Source: Corylus avellana | Taxonomy: Eukaryota; Streptophyta; Magnoliopsida; Fagales; Betulaceae | Reading direction: 5' to 3' | Length of the DNA stretch: 64,000 nt | Assembly: GCF_901000735.1 (NCBI RefSeq) | Contig: NC_081543.1 | Span: 8,911,921 to 8,975,920 of the forward strand | In this document: positions 33,421 through 45,200 of the stretch, piece by piece | How positions within the stretch are numbered: the first letter of the stretch is position 1 | How the letters are laid out: each line of letters starts with the position of its first letter | Notes under the pieces: generated by a model | Seen by the model: the letters and a program-made list of their open reading frames with translations, nothing else | Databases searched by the model: none | What the model was told of the DNA's origin: nothing | Position numbers and translations under genes: made by a program

Positions 33421-34600
33421 TTTTTTTGATAAGTAATAACTAGTCTTATTAAAAGCGTAAGACGCCCCAAAGTACACAGGGAGTATACAACAGGGATCAC
33501 CTAACTAGAAAGGGAAAAGCGAACAAGGAAATCATCAAAGCTAATTGACAATGGGGACACAAAAGCTTTAGTCCAAAGATACAAAGTATGAAAACATGAG
33601 GATAAAATGTCCTCCGTGGACCTCTCCAAGTCCTTAAGCTCCTATTATTCCTCTCCCTTCATAAACACCAAAAAAGGCAAGTAGGCACCATCTTCCAAAC
33701 CGCGGCACTCCCTCTCCTCCTAGCAGACCACCAACTGGCAAATAACTCGGAAACCCATCTAGGCATCACCCAAGACATCCCGAAACGATCAAAAATAGTA
33801 CTCCACAAAGCATAAGCTACCTCGCAATGAAGAAGAAGATGGTCCACCGTCTTACACATGCAACATCTATTTATTACAATAACATGCCTCTTCCTGAGGT
33901 TGTCTAAGGTCAGAGTTTTGCTCAGAGCTGCTGACCACACAAAGAAAATCACCCTCGGAGGAGCCTGCGTCCGCCACACACTCCCGAAGGGAATCTCCTT
34001 CCTTCGGTACAAGCTAAGGAGTAAAAGAGGGACTTAACCTAGAAAAAGCCTCTTTTTGAAGAGCTCCACCATAATCTATCTAAGAATTAAACAAAATAAA
34101 GTATGATAATGTTTATTTTAGTAAAGAAAATAGGCACATTTAAGCTATTATCAAAACCTAGGAAAGCTTCCTTGAGGCTCGAGTCTCCACCACGCATCAT
34201 CCCTGAATCTAATCTTGGACCCAACTCTGGGATAAAATCTTTTCTTTGGCTAGAGATAGCCTCCACCCCCTTTTGATATACTTCCAAAGCCCCACTCCAT
34301 GCGGCCCTGATGAATTGATGGAACACCACCCAACCCACTCATAACCGAATTTTGGTGTCTACAACAATTCCCTACCTAGCCTCTCTCTTATGCACATAAC
34401 ACCACAACCACTTCCCTAACAAAACTTTATTAAATAGTCTCAAATTCCGAATCCCTAAGCTTCCCTCGGAGATAGGAGAGCATACCTTGGACCAGCTAAC
34501 TAGATGATACTTAAATTTTTCAACAGGAATAGGAAAGAGAGCATGAAGTACGTAGGTAACTTGGAGAGTGTGCTCTTAATGAGGGTAACCCTGATTTGGT
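33421..34600 (-). mobile_element. L1-type LINE 3' half
   Basis: The minus strand encodes the zf-RVT domain (WRTQAPPRVIFFVWSAALSK, LRKRHVIVINRCCMCK, VDHLLLHCEVAYALW) and, further upstream, the RT thumb ([18 protein letters not shown] at about 34560-34590). The left end is T-rich with TTGATAAGTAATAA, the inverse of the usual LINE tail. Stops are present. Confidence 0.85.
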
Positions 34601-34780
34601 AGTAGTTGTCTTTGTTGGATGGCAACGGTCTAGGCAACAGCTTGTTGAGTTAGAGTTTCAATTTGTTGTCATTATTACTGCTACAGCCATTTGATGAGTC
34701 AAAGCGTCAAGTTATTGTTGCATCTTGGCTATGCTATGTTTAAAAATTTTCTTCTACAGTAGCATCGCGATCACTAGAAC

Positions 34781-35127
34781 CTAGGGCTGGCAAAACTGTT
34801 CACGTGTCGAGTTTATTAAGCGGGTCATAAGCAGGGGCATATTTATGATTCGAACTCGTTTAATCTAAATCCTAACCCTAAAACTATGTGTCGGGTTTGC
34901 AGGTTGTTAGTTAAATTGCTAGTTAAACTTAAAATTTACTTTAAAAAATAAAAAAAATAATTATATAAATAGGTCAACCCTCGAATCTGTAGATTGACTC
35001 ATGTGACACGTTTATTAAACGGGTCACCTGTTTATGACCCGAACCCGTTTAACCTAAACCTTAACCCTAAAACTACATGTCATGTTCCTGTCGGGTTCCT
35101 GGGTCACGAGTTAAATTGCACGCCCTA
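34781..35127. mobile_element. hAT-type MITE with 8-bp TSD
   Basis: 347 bp, TAGGGCTGGCAAAA...TTGCACGCCCTA, flanked by a perfect 8-bp duplication CTAGAACC at 34773-34780 and 35128-35135. Subterminal words ACGGGTCA / GACCCG recur, as in other dicot hAT MITEs. Confidence 0.88.
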
Positions 35128-35399
35128 CTAGAACCTCTTTGTGGCAACATGATTGTAAGAACGTAGCAAGCTTTGATACCACCTAATGTAGAGAGAATGT
35201 AGAAAAATTTAAAATATGTAAAATAAAAGATCAATGATCTTGAATCCATTGGTTTGCGACAAATACCGCAAATCTAAAATAAAACCATTCTTTAAACCTG
35301 TTAATTCACTCATAATATGAGGAATAAAGTTATCAACACTTGATTGATTTAAAAGAATACCCAAAAGTTGGAAGGACAAGAAAGATCTCTTTAGAATTT

Positions 35400-36240
35400 T
35401 TTTTAATTTGTAATTCAATCTTATTCAAAGGTGCAGAAGGGCATAATCTAAGTACACATGGAGTATACAAGAGCGACACTCAACTAGGGGGAAGAACACA
35501 AATTCGGAAATTCTAGGAAATTTGAAAAAAGAGGGGACTATTAAATAGAGGGATTTGAACATTATGGCTTTTAACTCGACCACCGAACTCTCACAATCTT
35601 CAAAATTTTGCATAGTGCGTTCCCCCCAAATACACCACATTATGCATAAAGGAACCATCCTCTAGGCTTTTATATTATGATGGCTTCTAAACTGACCTCT
35701 TCAGCTGGCCAATAGCTTCACCATCCGTTGGGGCATGACCTAGATGTAAGATTGAATCCCACAAGTCTCTAGCCACCTTGCAATGGAGCAAAAGATCAAT
35801 GGATTCCCCACTCGTCTTACATTACAACACTAATTTATTGCTATGACACCTCTTTCTCGGGTTGTCCAAAGTCAATATCTTCCCTAACTCGGCCGTCGAA
35901 AGAAAGAACGCCATTCTCAAATGAGCCTTATAACTCCAAATTCTTTTTTAAGGAAAGGAAGAGCCAACAGAGGGGCTAAACATCTGATGAAAAGATCTAA
36001 CCTTGAACCTACACCTTTTGTAAGAGTCCAACACATTTTATCCTCACTACCTCGGCTCAATCTGAGTGTACAAAAGATTAAAGAATGAAGTGATCAACTC
36101 CACCTCCAGTCGTACACCGATCTATGGAAGTAGACATTTCACTAAAAGGAATCGTTAGAAAACTGCGCAAGATCCTCCACCGAGGCCTCCTTATGGCGAG
36201 CAATAGAAAACAACACTGGGAAAGCTTCCTTCAAGAATGT
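35400..36240 (-). mobile_element. L1-type LINE 3' fragment inside an LTR
   Basis: The minus strand gives the zf-RVT tail (LTLDNPRKRCHSNKLVL-like with frameshifts) and MVPLCIMWCIWGERTMQNFE, the classical ORF2 C-terminus. The left edge is T-rich with GTGTACTTAGATTATGCCC. Imperfect flanking words CTCTTTAGAATTTT and CTCTTCAGATATTT may be the diverged TSD. Confidence 0.78.
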
Positions 36241-36755
36241 CACTCTCTTCAGATATTTTATTCTTCAAAACACAATTTTCCAAAATAAAGCCACTAGTTG
36301 CCTTTAAATAGACTACAAGTCCTAATCCTAAGATTACTAAGAAATCCTAATGGAATTAAATTAGGATTCCTAATCCTTTAAATAAGAATTCGTAATTATT
36401 TGAAATAAAGACTCCTAATCTTGACTTGACAAAGATTCCTAGTTATTACAAACAAACGCTCGTAGTCCCTATTGGACAAGGATTCATAAAAATAAAGACT
36501 TTAAAACTCCTAATAAGTAATCCTCACGGCTATTTATTTTGACTTCCATCATGTCATAAAAAGATGTCATTTTTGTTGTTTGTACTGCATAACATACTTG
36601 ACATGGCTTTTATATATTTTTGTTGCACCCTGTAGCAAGATATTTCTAAAATTTTGAAGACATGATCTGTGTAATATTTGCACTGTAATCTCTGTCTCTA
36701 CTTCTCTTCTCTATCTGTATATCCCTCACCTTTTCTTTTTTGTAGGGATACACCC

Positions 36756-39258
36756 ATGGATTATGATGACAATGATTTTCAAAGCCAGAATCTTCATTTA
36801 GCTGGAGAAGGAAGCACCAAATTTCCACCGGTTTTGCGGCCATATGCTCTTCCCAAGTTTGATTTTGATGACAGCCTTCCGGGGCATTTAAGGTTTGATA
36901 GTTTAGTTGAGACAGAAGTTTTTCTTGGCATTGAAAGCAACGAAGATAACCGTTGGATTGAAGATTTCTCTCGGGGGGGTAGTGGGATAGAGTTCAGTTC
37001 TAGTGCAGCAGAATCTTGCTCTATAGTGAGGCGAAATAATGTTTGGTCTGAGGCCACTTCCTCAGAATCTGTTGAAATGCTATTGAAATCTGTTGGGCAG
37101 GAAGAAATTATTCCCAGACAAACTATTGTGAAGGAGTCAGATGCATGTGATGAACTGGGCTGCTTAACAAAGCAAATGGAGCCTAGTCTGATACATGATG
37201 ATAACATTCTTCCTAAATCAGGGGGCGTTACAGATTTACAGTCTACATTACCACAGGATGAGATTCCTGAAAACTTTTCTGGGTTAAAGGGTGATATACT
37301 GGTGGAGGGGCCTCATGTTGAAGATACTTCACAAACTCAAGAAGATGAGTTTTCTGTGGATGGAAGATCGGGTGAACTGGATCCCAATGCTGTCAGTGTA
37401 AAGAGTAGCTTACCTGTGATTGAGGAAAGTCCATTTGCTGATGGTAAATCTAATGATGCAAATAGAAGCGGTGTTGATATGTTGGCTGATGAATATCTGG
37501 ATGACAAAACGCAAGAAGATTCTTCTGCACCAGTTGTGCAAGTTGATAATTTGGTTACCTGTACACACAATAAAATTACAAGTGGCGATGAGGTGAATGA
37601 TCAAGATCTCCTACATCAGATAGATGATATTAGCAATATGAACTCAGAGGAACTGCAAACAGGAAATATTGAGCGAGAGGAGGAATTTAATGTTTTAAGC
37701 AGAGAGGCTAAAATGAATGATCAAAATTTGGATGAAAATGTAGTTGAAAGTGGTACCTTTCATTTAGAAAGCCCTCTTGATTCGCTCTCAAAGGTAGACT
37801 CTGTGATAGAAGGAAATGCAATTGAAAATTGCACCAGTAATGTGGAGGATCCTTCTAGTATGTTACACAACGATGATTCTGACTTGCATATGGTGGAACA
37901 ATGCAGAGAGGATGTAGATTCCAGCATTCCTGCCGAGCCAGGGAAATGTGATAATGTGGTTTTATTAAAAGACACAGAGGTTGGTGATCCATTTAAAGTA
38001 AATACACATGAAGTCACACCACTGGGCTTTAAGGGTGATACTAGTAGTGAGAGATATGCAGTACAAGTTAGTGATCCCAATGCTCGGATCTGCATAAGCA
38101 TGGTGCCAAAGATGGATGCCATTGTTCAGTTAACACATGAACAGGAAAGTAATGTTGAGAAGGATGATTTGTTACAAACTAGTCGCCAATTAGATAATGA
38201 GATTTTGGTAAGCAAATCTGAGCCACCCATGCCGTCCGTGGAGGAAAATAAAGTTTCTATGGGTGAAGGCAACAAAAACAACAATTGTCATGTAGGAGGT
38301 ATTTCTAGTGTGACTTTGGCGTGTTCTTCGGCTGAATTGCTTGGGGGAACACCTGAGACTGGAACTCTGAAAGTTGTTCATGATGTTTCTGGAGCGCCCG
38401 GTGAGAACCTAATCGCTGAATCCACTCAAACATGCAAAGAAGATAAATTCTATGGGCAGGGTGATGTTCATAAATGTGATGTAAATGTTTCATTTAGTGA
38501 AAAGGATAGCACAACGCTGCCTTCTGATTCTAGTAATGTGGATTGTGTGGTTGGTAGATCTCTTATCATCGATAAGGGAGTTGAGAGCTCATCTTTTCGA
38601 GAAGGTAGTGCTGGAAATGAGTCAATAGTTACAAAATTACAATTTGATGCAACTATAGGAAATGAATCAGGTCTCTATCACAACTCATCCAATATTGATG
38701 AATGCTTAAACATATGTATGAAATCTACAAATTTTGAGGTTTTTGGTTTTTTTTTTCTTTTTTCTTTTTTTGCAGCATCAAATGCTAACTTGGAAAATGC
38801 TAATAAGGTGGTATCCTGTGACACGATGGATGGTGTTCTCTTGCCTTCTGATGATATGACTACTGATGGAGTTATTCACGGCCAAGAGGTTCAAATGACA
38901 GCTTCTGTTGGGGGGCTTACTCACTCGGATGAAAAGGAGCCAACTGCAACCAAGACATCTTCAGAAGCTGGAATATCTACTTTGATGGAATCTTCAGAAG
39001 TGGAAACTGAATCAGGTCCTGTTTCTGAAACTGAAAAAGATGCATCCCATGCTTCTGCTGGAAAGCTGCAACGAGAAACTGTTGATCTATCTCTGTCAAT
39101 GGTGGAAACCCGTGATGCAGAAAGCCAGGCTGAAGCTAAAACAATATTTGCTAATGAAGCTTACCCTGTTATTTGTGATATAGCAGCAAAAGTAGGGGGT
39201 GGTGAAAAGGCAGCCCCAAAAGTTGCAGGTGGGTATTTGTAATTTGTTTTAGTATATG

Positions 39259-39292
<34 letters not shown>

Positions 39293-42200
39293 TTCTTGGT
39301 AATTATTCAATGTCACTCATTAAAAATCTCATAAGTCTTCCTTCTTGCATACTTCCCATATGTATGGTCCAAGAAGTTTGTACTTCAGAAATTGGAAAAA
39401 GTTTTTAATTTTTTTTTAAAAAAAAAAAATATACTTTAGATGGGGTGACTATTGAAAAGCTATTTTCCACAATTTAATTTCTTTGTACCTCAACCTGCAC
39501 GACCACTTTTCTTCAGCATGTCTTTGATGGTTTTTTTTTTTTTTTTTTTTTGTAAACCACACAAGTATTTACTTGTCATAACATTTGTTTGTGTTTCATA
39601 TGTTTCATATGGCCTAATCATTCTTGTAAAGATTTACCTTGTCTTTAATTAGTGCTACTCATAATTTTTAAAACTCTCATAGCGGCACTTTTGATGAGAT
39701 ATATTATCTGTCATCAGTCCTTGGTTGAGTTTTATTACCATTGTCCTTTTTCTCTGGAGGATTACACTCCATGCAATTCCTATATTGGGATTCCATTTGA
39801 TTAATATTACCAAGTAATTTTGTTGCTGATGCAGAACCAATTCTAAACAATGATATGATGCTCACACAATCTGTGTCTTTACCATTGGAAGAATCTTGCC
39901 ATGGCACTGGCCAAGTAGGTTTGGAAGCCGATGATACTACAGTTTCTGGAGATAAGAACTGCAAGCAAACTGCCACGCCAAGCACCAATAGTGAGTCATT
40001 TTAGACAATTTGTTTCTAATTGTTAAGAATGAAGTCAATTTTGAGAAAACTAAGCTTGTAGTCACTTCTTTTTTACTTTGCATTGACTAGTTGTATTGTA
40101 TATTTTCTTTGGAGAAACTTTTAGTTAACCCCCCTGAACTTTTAGCGCTTTTACAATCATTCATCTAAACTTTTAAAACTCTCAATTTAGTATATCCAAC
40201 TTTAAAAAATTTGTAATATCTTCCATTCTGTTAGGGTTTGGGGTTAAATCAGACAGAGTATAGGTGAAATGTCCCTTATACCTTTGTATTTAAAATTTTT
40301 AAAATTTTTAAATAATTAAAAATTCTAAAAGAAAAATTGGAACCCACTACTTAGCCATGGGTCAGCCCGACAACAATTATTTTCTTTTTGCTTTTTATTT
40401 TTTATTTTTAAATTTCTAAACAGGGGTATTTTGGTGTCCTCCATTAACAGAAAATCCTAACAGAAGAGTAATATTGCAAACTTTTTGACGTTTGATATAC
40501 GAAATTGAGAGTTTTTAAAGTTTAGGGGGATGATTGCAAAAGTGGTAAAAGTTCGGGGGCTTAAGTGAACTTTCCCCATTAGCTTTCTAAACCAAATCTT
40601 ATGTTCCATTTGGTCCTAACTTAATCTAATTAGTATATTTTGTGTATAACATGTCCATGAATTTGTGCAATTTGATGGTAGGTTAGCATATATGTGAAAT
40701 ATGGCGTAAACTTTGTAGTCTAAACTAAGATGCCAACCAATCTGGAGATATATGATATCTGAGCATATATGCCTGGTGAAGAAAAATTTCTGTACGAGGA
40801 GATATGTTGTAGCTTTAAAATGTATGTAGTGTGAAAATGCAATGCTTCGCAGGCTTTCTTTTTCATTGTCTTGTTAACACTTATCTGGAAAGCACAAAGA
40901 AAAGAGAAGTAATTAAGAAAAATGAAGGAAATGGTTGGTACAGTTTGTTCCTGGTATTGAATAGCATTAAGAGGCAGGATTTATTTGTAGGACCAGTAAA
41001 AAGGAACTAAGACCTTGTCGAGAATATTTGGTGGTTATTAAAAAGAAAAAAATATTCAATTACTTCGTAAATCCCATTATTTTTTTTAGATCTTTAATTG
41101 AAAAGATATATATAGATATCTTTTATATATATAGATATTTTTTTTCTGTGTATAATTAATATCACTAGAATCAATGTGCAACTTTTTATTGAATTAAGAA
41201 AATTATTAATAATACATATACAACAATGAAGCAAATGGGGAAAGAAGTGATCAAACAATTCAATATAATTAAATTTATTTTGACTATAAAATGGTCACTT
41301 TGTATTAATAAGAATTCACATATGTTTTTGGACTTATCTTACATCGCCTAGGTTTTGAATCTATTTGAGCCATAATTTTGTTTTATGGTTGAAGGAATTT
41401 AAGAATCATATTCCTTGGAGTCTTCTTTTTTCTTGGTGAATGATATTGAAGCTTGCATTCATTTTTCCTTCATAGTTCATGTCTGTTCTAATTACTGGAT
41501 CCCTATTTTGCAGGTGAGGTTTTAAAACTTCCTGAGGACTCCTTTTCTTCTCTTTTACCCAAATCTCAAAATAAGTTATGTACACTGGAAGGTGGTAGTG
41601 CTTCTGGCGATCCTGGTAAACCGACTGGTTCCCCTAATATTATTAAAACTACTGAGCTTTCAGATAGCGAAAATAAAAAGGAGGAAGTGAAGGCGTCCAC
41701 AGAGGAGAGACTCAATAGGTCCACAGTTCAGAATGCCTCGATTTCGGAGGTCATTGATGTGGATGCCAGCAATGTTTTGTCTATTTCTGGGGGTCGAAAA
41801 GGAAATAGCACCTCCAAAGATGGGAAGAGCTTCCGTTTTGAGATCAGTTCATTGGCAGATTCGTCTAGAAAAGACACTGGCAAGAATTCGCAACCCAAGA
41901 ATTCGCAACCCTTTTCTTCTATTTCCACTGGCAATGTAACACCTGTAAGTTTCATGTTGTTCATAGTTGACGTTGTAAACTTGCATCTATGATATTTTGT
42001 ATCACTTTTTTTTCTTTTCTTTTCTTTTTTCTTCCTCTCTCTTTTTTTTTTTTTTGTTTGTTTGTTTGTTTTTTTTTTTTATTTAGTCAAAATTCTTTAC
42101 TGATATATACTTAGGAGCGCCTTTCGCTTTTAATGGGATTGATTTATTACTTAACAAAAGATCCCCTTACGGATATATGTCTGGAAATTCTGAAATGATC

Positions 42201-45200
42201 CATATTATGTCCTTAGACAATGATTTTTTTTTTTTTTTTTAAATTTCTTACGAAGAATTATTTTGAAGGTTGTAGTGAGTTCTTCAACTTCTGGCTTAGG
42301 CCAAATGGAGGCCAAGATGTCACAAGATATTTCTTATGGAAGTCCACAAGTATCTGAAGGACAGATTACACGTGGTGATTCAAAAGGTACTCATGAGCGT
42401 AAAACTAAGCGACAAGCTGGTAAGGCAACTGGAAAGGAAACTGCTAAAAGAGGAAATCATGCAAAAGAAACAGCTCTTACAAGGCAATCAGACAGAGGGG
42501 ACAAATCAGCAAATGTGTCCTTGAGCCCATCTGCAATTTTCCAGTTTGTGCAATCCAGTGAAATGCAGCACTATGGGCATATAGATGGCAGTACTACAAA
42601 ACCAATTTTTGTTCTTACTGCTCCAGCATCTAGTCTGCCAGATTTGAATACTTCAGCTTCACCATCTACAGTGTTTCAGCAGCCTTTCACGGACTTGCAG
42701 CAAGTGCAATTGCGTGCTCAGATCTTCGTTTATGGAGCTTTAATGTGAGTTCTGTTGTATCTGTACTTGTTGTGTCGTACTAATTTACATTTCTGGGGTA
42801 AAGATATCTAGGATCGATTTAATTCAGTATTATGGCCATGACTGTTGTGCATGACAATGTGCTTGAAGGCACCATTCTCATGCCTATGGCTTTCATGAGC
42901 CTCCCTCCAAATCAGGAAAAAAAAAAAGGAAAAGGAAAAGGCCACTGTTTCCCTTGAGATAGGGTTAATGGGATGTGTTTTCTATATGGAGGATTATTGG
43001 TATTTTTGGGATGTTTATATATATGTAGGATTATTAGGTATTTTTTAAAAAGATAGGAAGTGGGAAAACAATAAATTTGCCGCCCTAAGTGTTAGTTTTA
43101 TGTGTCCAAAATTTTCTGCAGTCAAGGAACATTTCCTGAGGAAGCACATATGATATCAGCATTTGGTGGACCTGGTTAGCTTTCTCTATCTCCCCTATAT
43201 GTTTTCCCTTTTTGACACTCATCGCAAACACATTAACTTCTCGCATACTGTGCTTTTAGATGGTGGAAGGAGCATTTGGGAGAATGCCTGGCGTGTGTGC
43301 ATGGGAAGGCTACATGGTCAAAAGTCTCATCCTATTACCCCTGAAACCCCTCTGCAGCCACGTTCTGGTACCTCTCTGGATTTAAGTTGTTTAGTTTTTC
43401 TCCTTATTTAATTGAGTTTGTAATGGGTTTAAGAATTCACATCTACAGGTGTTAGGACTTCTGAACAAGCAATTAAACAAAGTGCACTTCAAAGTAAAGG
43501 TATTGGTTCACCTCTTGGTCGAACCAGCAGTAAGGGTAGTCCAACAGTTGTAAATTCGATGATACCCCTTTCATCACCACTGTGGAGTATTCCTACCCCT
43601 TCTTGTGATGCCCTGCAATCTAGTGTCATGCCAAGAGGTTCAGTCATGGATTATCAGCAGGTACTTACTACATTGCATCCTTATCAAACTCCTCCAGTTA
43701 GAAACTTTGTTGGACATAACACCTCGTGGATATCTCAGTTCCCTTTTCGTGGTCCCTGGATGGCTTCTCCGCAAACTTCTGCACCTGATGCCAGTGCTCG
43801 TGTTTCTGTGTTACCTAACACAGAAACTATTAAATCAACTCCTTTAAAGGAATCATCTGTGCTACATTCCTCTGGTATAAAGCACGTTTCCACGGGTCCA
43901 GTGGTTCATAGTGGGGTTCCTACTAGCACTCCCCTGCTTGATCCAAAAGAAGTAACAGCATCACCTGGACAGAATACTAAAGATCCAAAGTCGAGGAGGA
44001 GGAAAAAGACTCCAGTTTCTGAGGATCTTGGCCAGATTGTTTTGCAACCTCAATTTCAACCAGAACCAGTTTTTACTCCTGCTTTAACTAGTCATCTGTC
44101 TACATCTGTTGCCATTGCAACACCCACTGGGTCTGCTTCTAAGGCCACTTCGGAGAAAATGGTTCCATCTGAGTCTCCTATATCATGCACTGATAATCTC
44201 AAAAGGGTTGGTGACTACGTAGAGCAGAGGGCCACTTTGTCAGAGGAGACCCTTAGTAATGTCAAGGAGGCTAGGTTACAGGCAGAGAATGCTGCTGCTC
44301 TCTCTGCTGCTGCTGTTAGTCACAGCCAAGAAATATGGAGTCAGTTGGAAAAGCAAAAAAGTTCTGGACTGGTGTCAGATGTTGAAGCTAAGTTAGCTTC
44401 TGCTGCTGTTGCAATAGCAGCAGCTGCTGCTGTTGCGAAGGCAGCAGCTGCGGCTGCCAATGTTGCATCAAGTGCTGCATTGCAAGCAAAGCTAATGGCT
44501 GAAGAAGCACTTGTTGCGAATGGTTATGGCAATCCCAGTCAAGGTAATGGGACTTCTCTTCCTGATAGTGTGAATATTCTTGGAAAGGCAACTCCCGCAT
44601 CCATCCTGAAGGGTGAAAATGGAACAAACAGTTCCAATTCAATCATTATAGCTGCTAAGGAGGCTGTTAGAAAGAGGGTTGAAGCTGCTTCAGCTGCCAC
44701 AAAAAGAGCTGAAAATATGGATGCCATTGTAAAAGCTGCTGAGCTGGCAGCAGAGGCGATATCACAAGCTGGAAAGATTGTTGCTATGGGTGATCCTTTG
44801 CCATTAAGTGAGCTGGTAAAAGCTGGGCCAGGGGGTTTTTGGAAAGTATCCAGAGAATCTTTTGAGCTAGTTGTGAAACCAAATGACACAAATAGAGAAC
44901 ATCTAAACAATGATAGTATTGGAGGAGGTCCAAATAATTCTACTAACAATTCAAAAGACGGATCATCAGATAAGAAAGAAAATCAGATTACTACATATGA
45001 GAAATCATCTATCCCAACAGAGATGCCGAGGGAGTCAATGCAGGATCAAATGAGATTGGTAGATGGCATTTCAGCTACTGTTGCAACTAATGAAAAGGAT
45101 TCAAGAGGACAAAAGGGCCGAAAAGTTTCTGATTTGGCTAAAACCATTGGTGTCGTCCCTGAATCTGAGACTGGATCAAGATTTTCCGCTGTTCAGAATG

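Larger units (their letters stand above)
34601..36560 (-). mobile_element. LTR retrotransposon end (family C) with PBS, hosting a LINE and a MITE
   Basis: On the minus strand an LTR (about 36560 to 35180) ends near CTCTACATTA. It is followed within a few bases by GGTGGTATCAAAGC, close to the tRNA-Met primer site TGGTATCAGAGC. Sequence from 35170 to 34601 would be the 5' internal region, cut by a LINE at 34600. The LTR itself is split by another LINE at about 35400-36240; its two halves both align with 30200-30620. The other LTR was not found. Confidence 0.6.
24059..36745 (+). other. presumed first intron of the agenet gene (about 12.7 kb)
   Basis: Extends from the candidate donor GAG|GTAGCG to the acceptor TTTTGTAG before the ATG-containing exon. 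It contains at least five LINE segments, two MITEs, an LTR-element end and unclassified repeats, and no host gene. The 5' boundary depends on the inferred 5' UTR exon. Confidence 0.45.

Noticed and set aside
36794..38122. Minus-strand open frames across exon 1 of the agenet gene (for example 36794-37207 and 37760-38122)
   Set aside because: They are antisense shadows of a conserved coding exon, with no splice structure or family motif.
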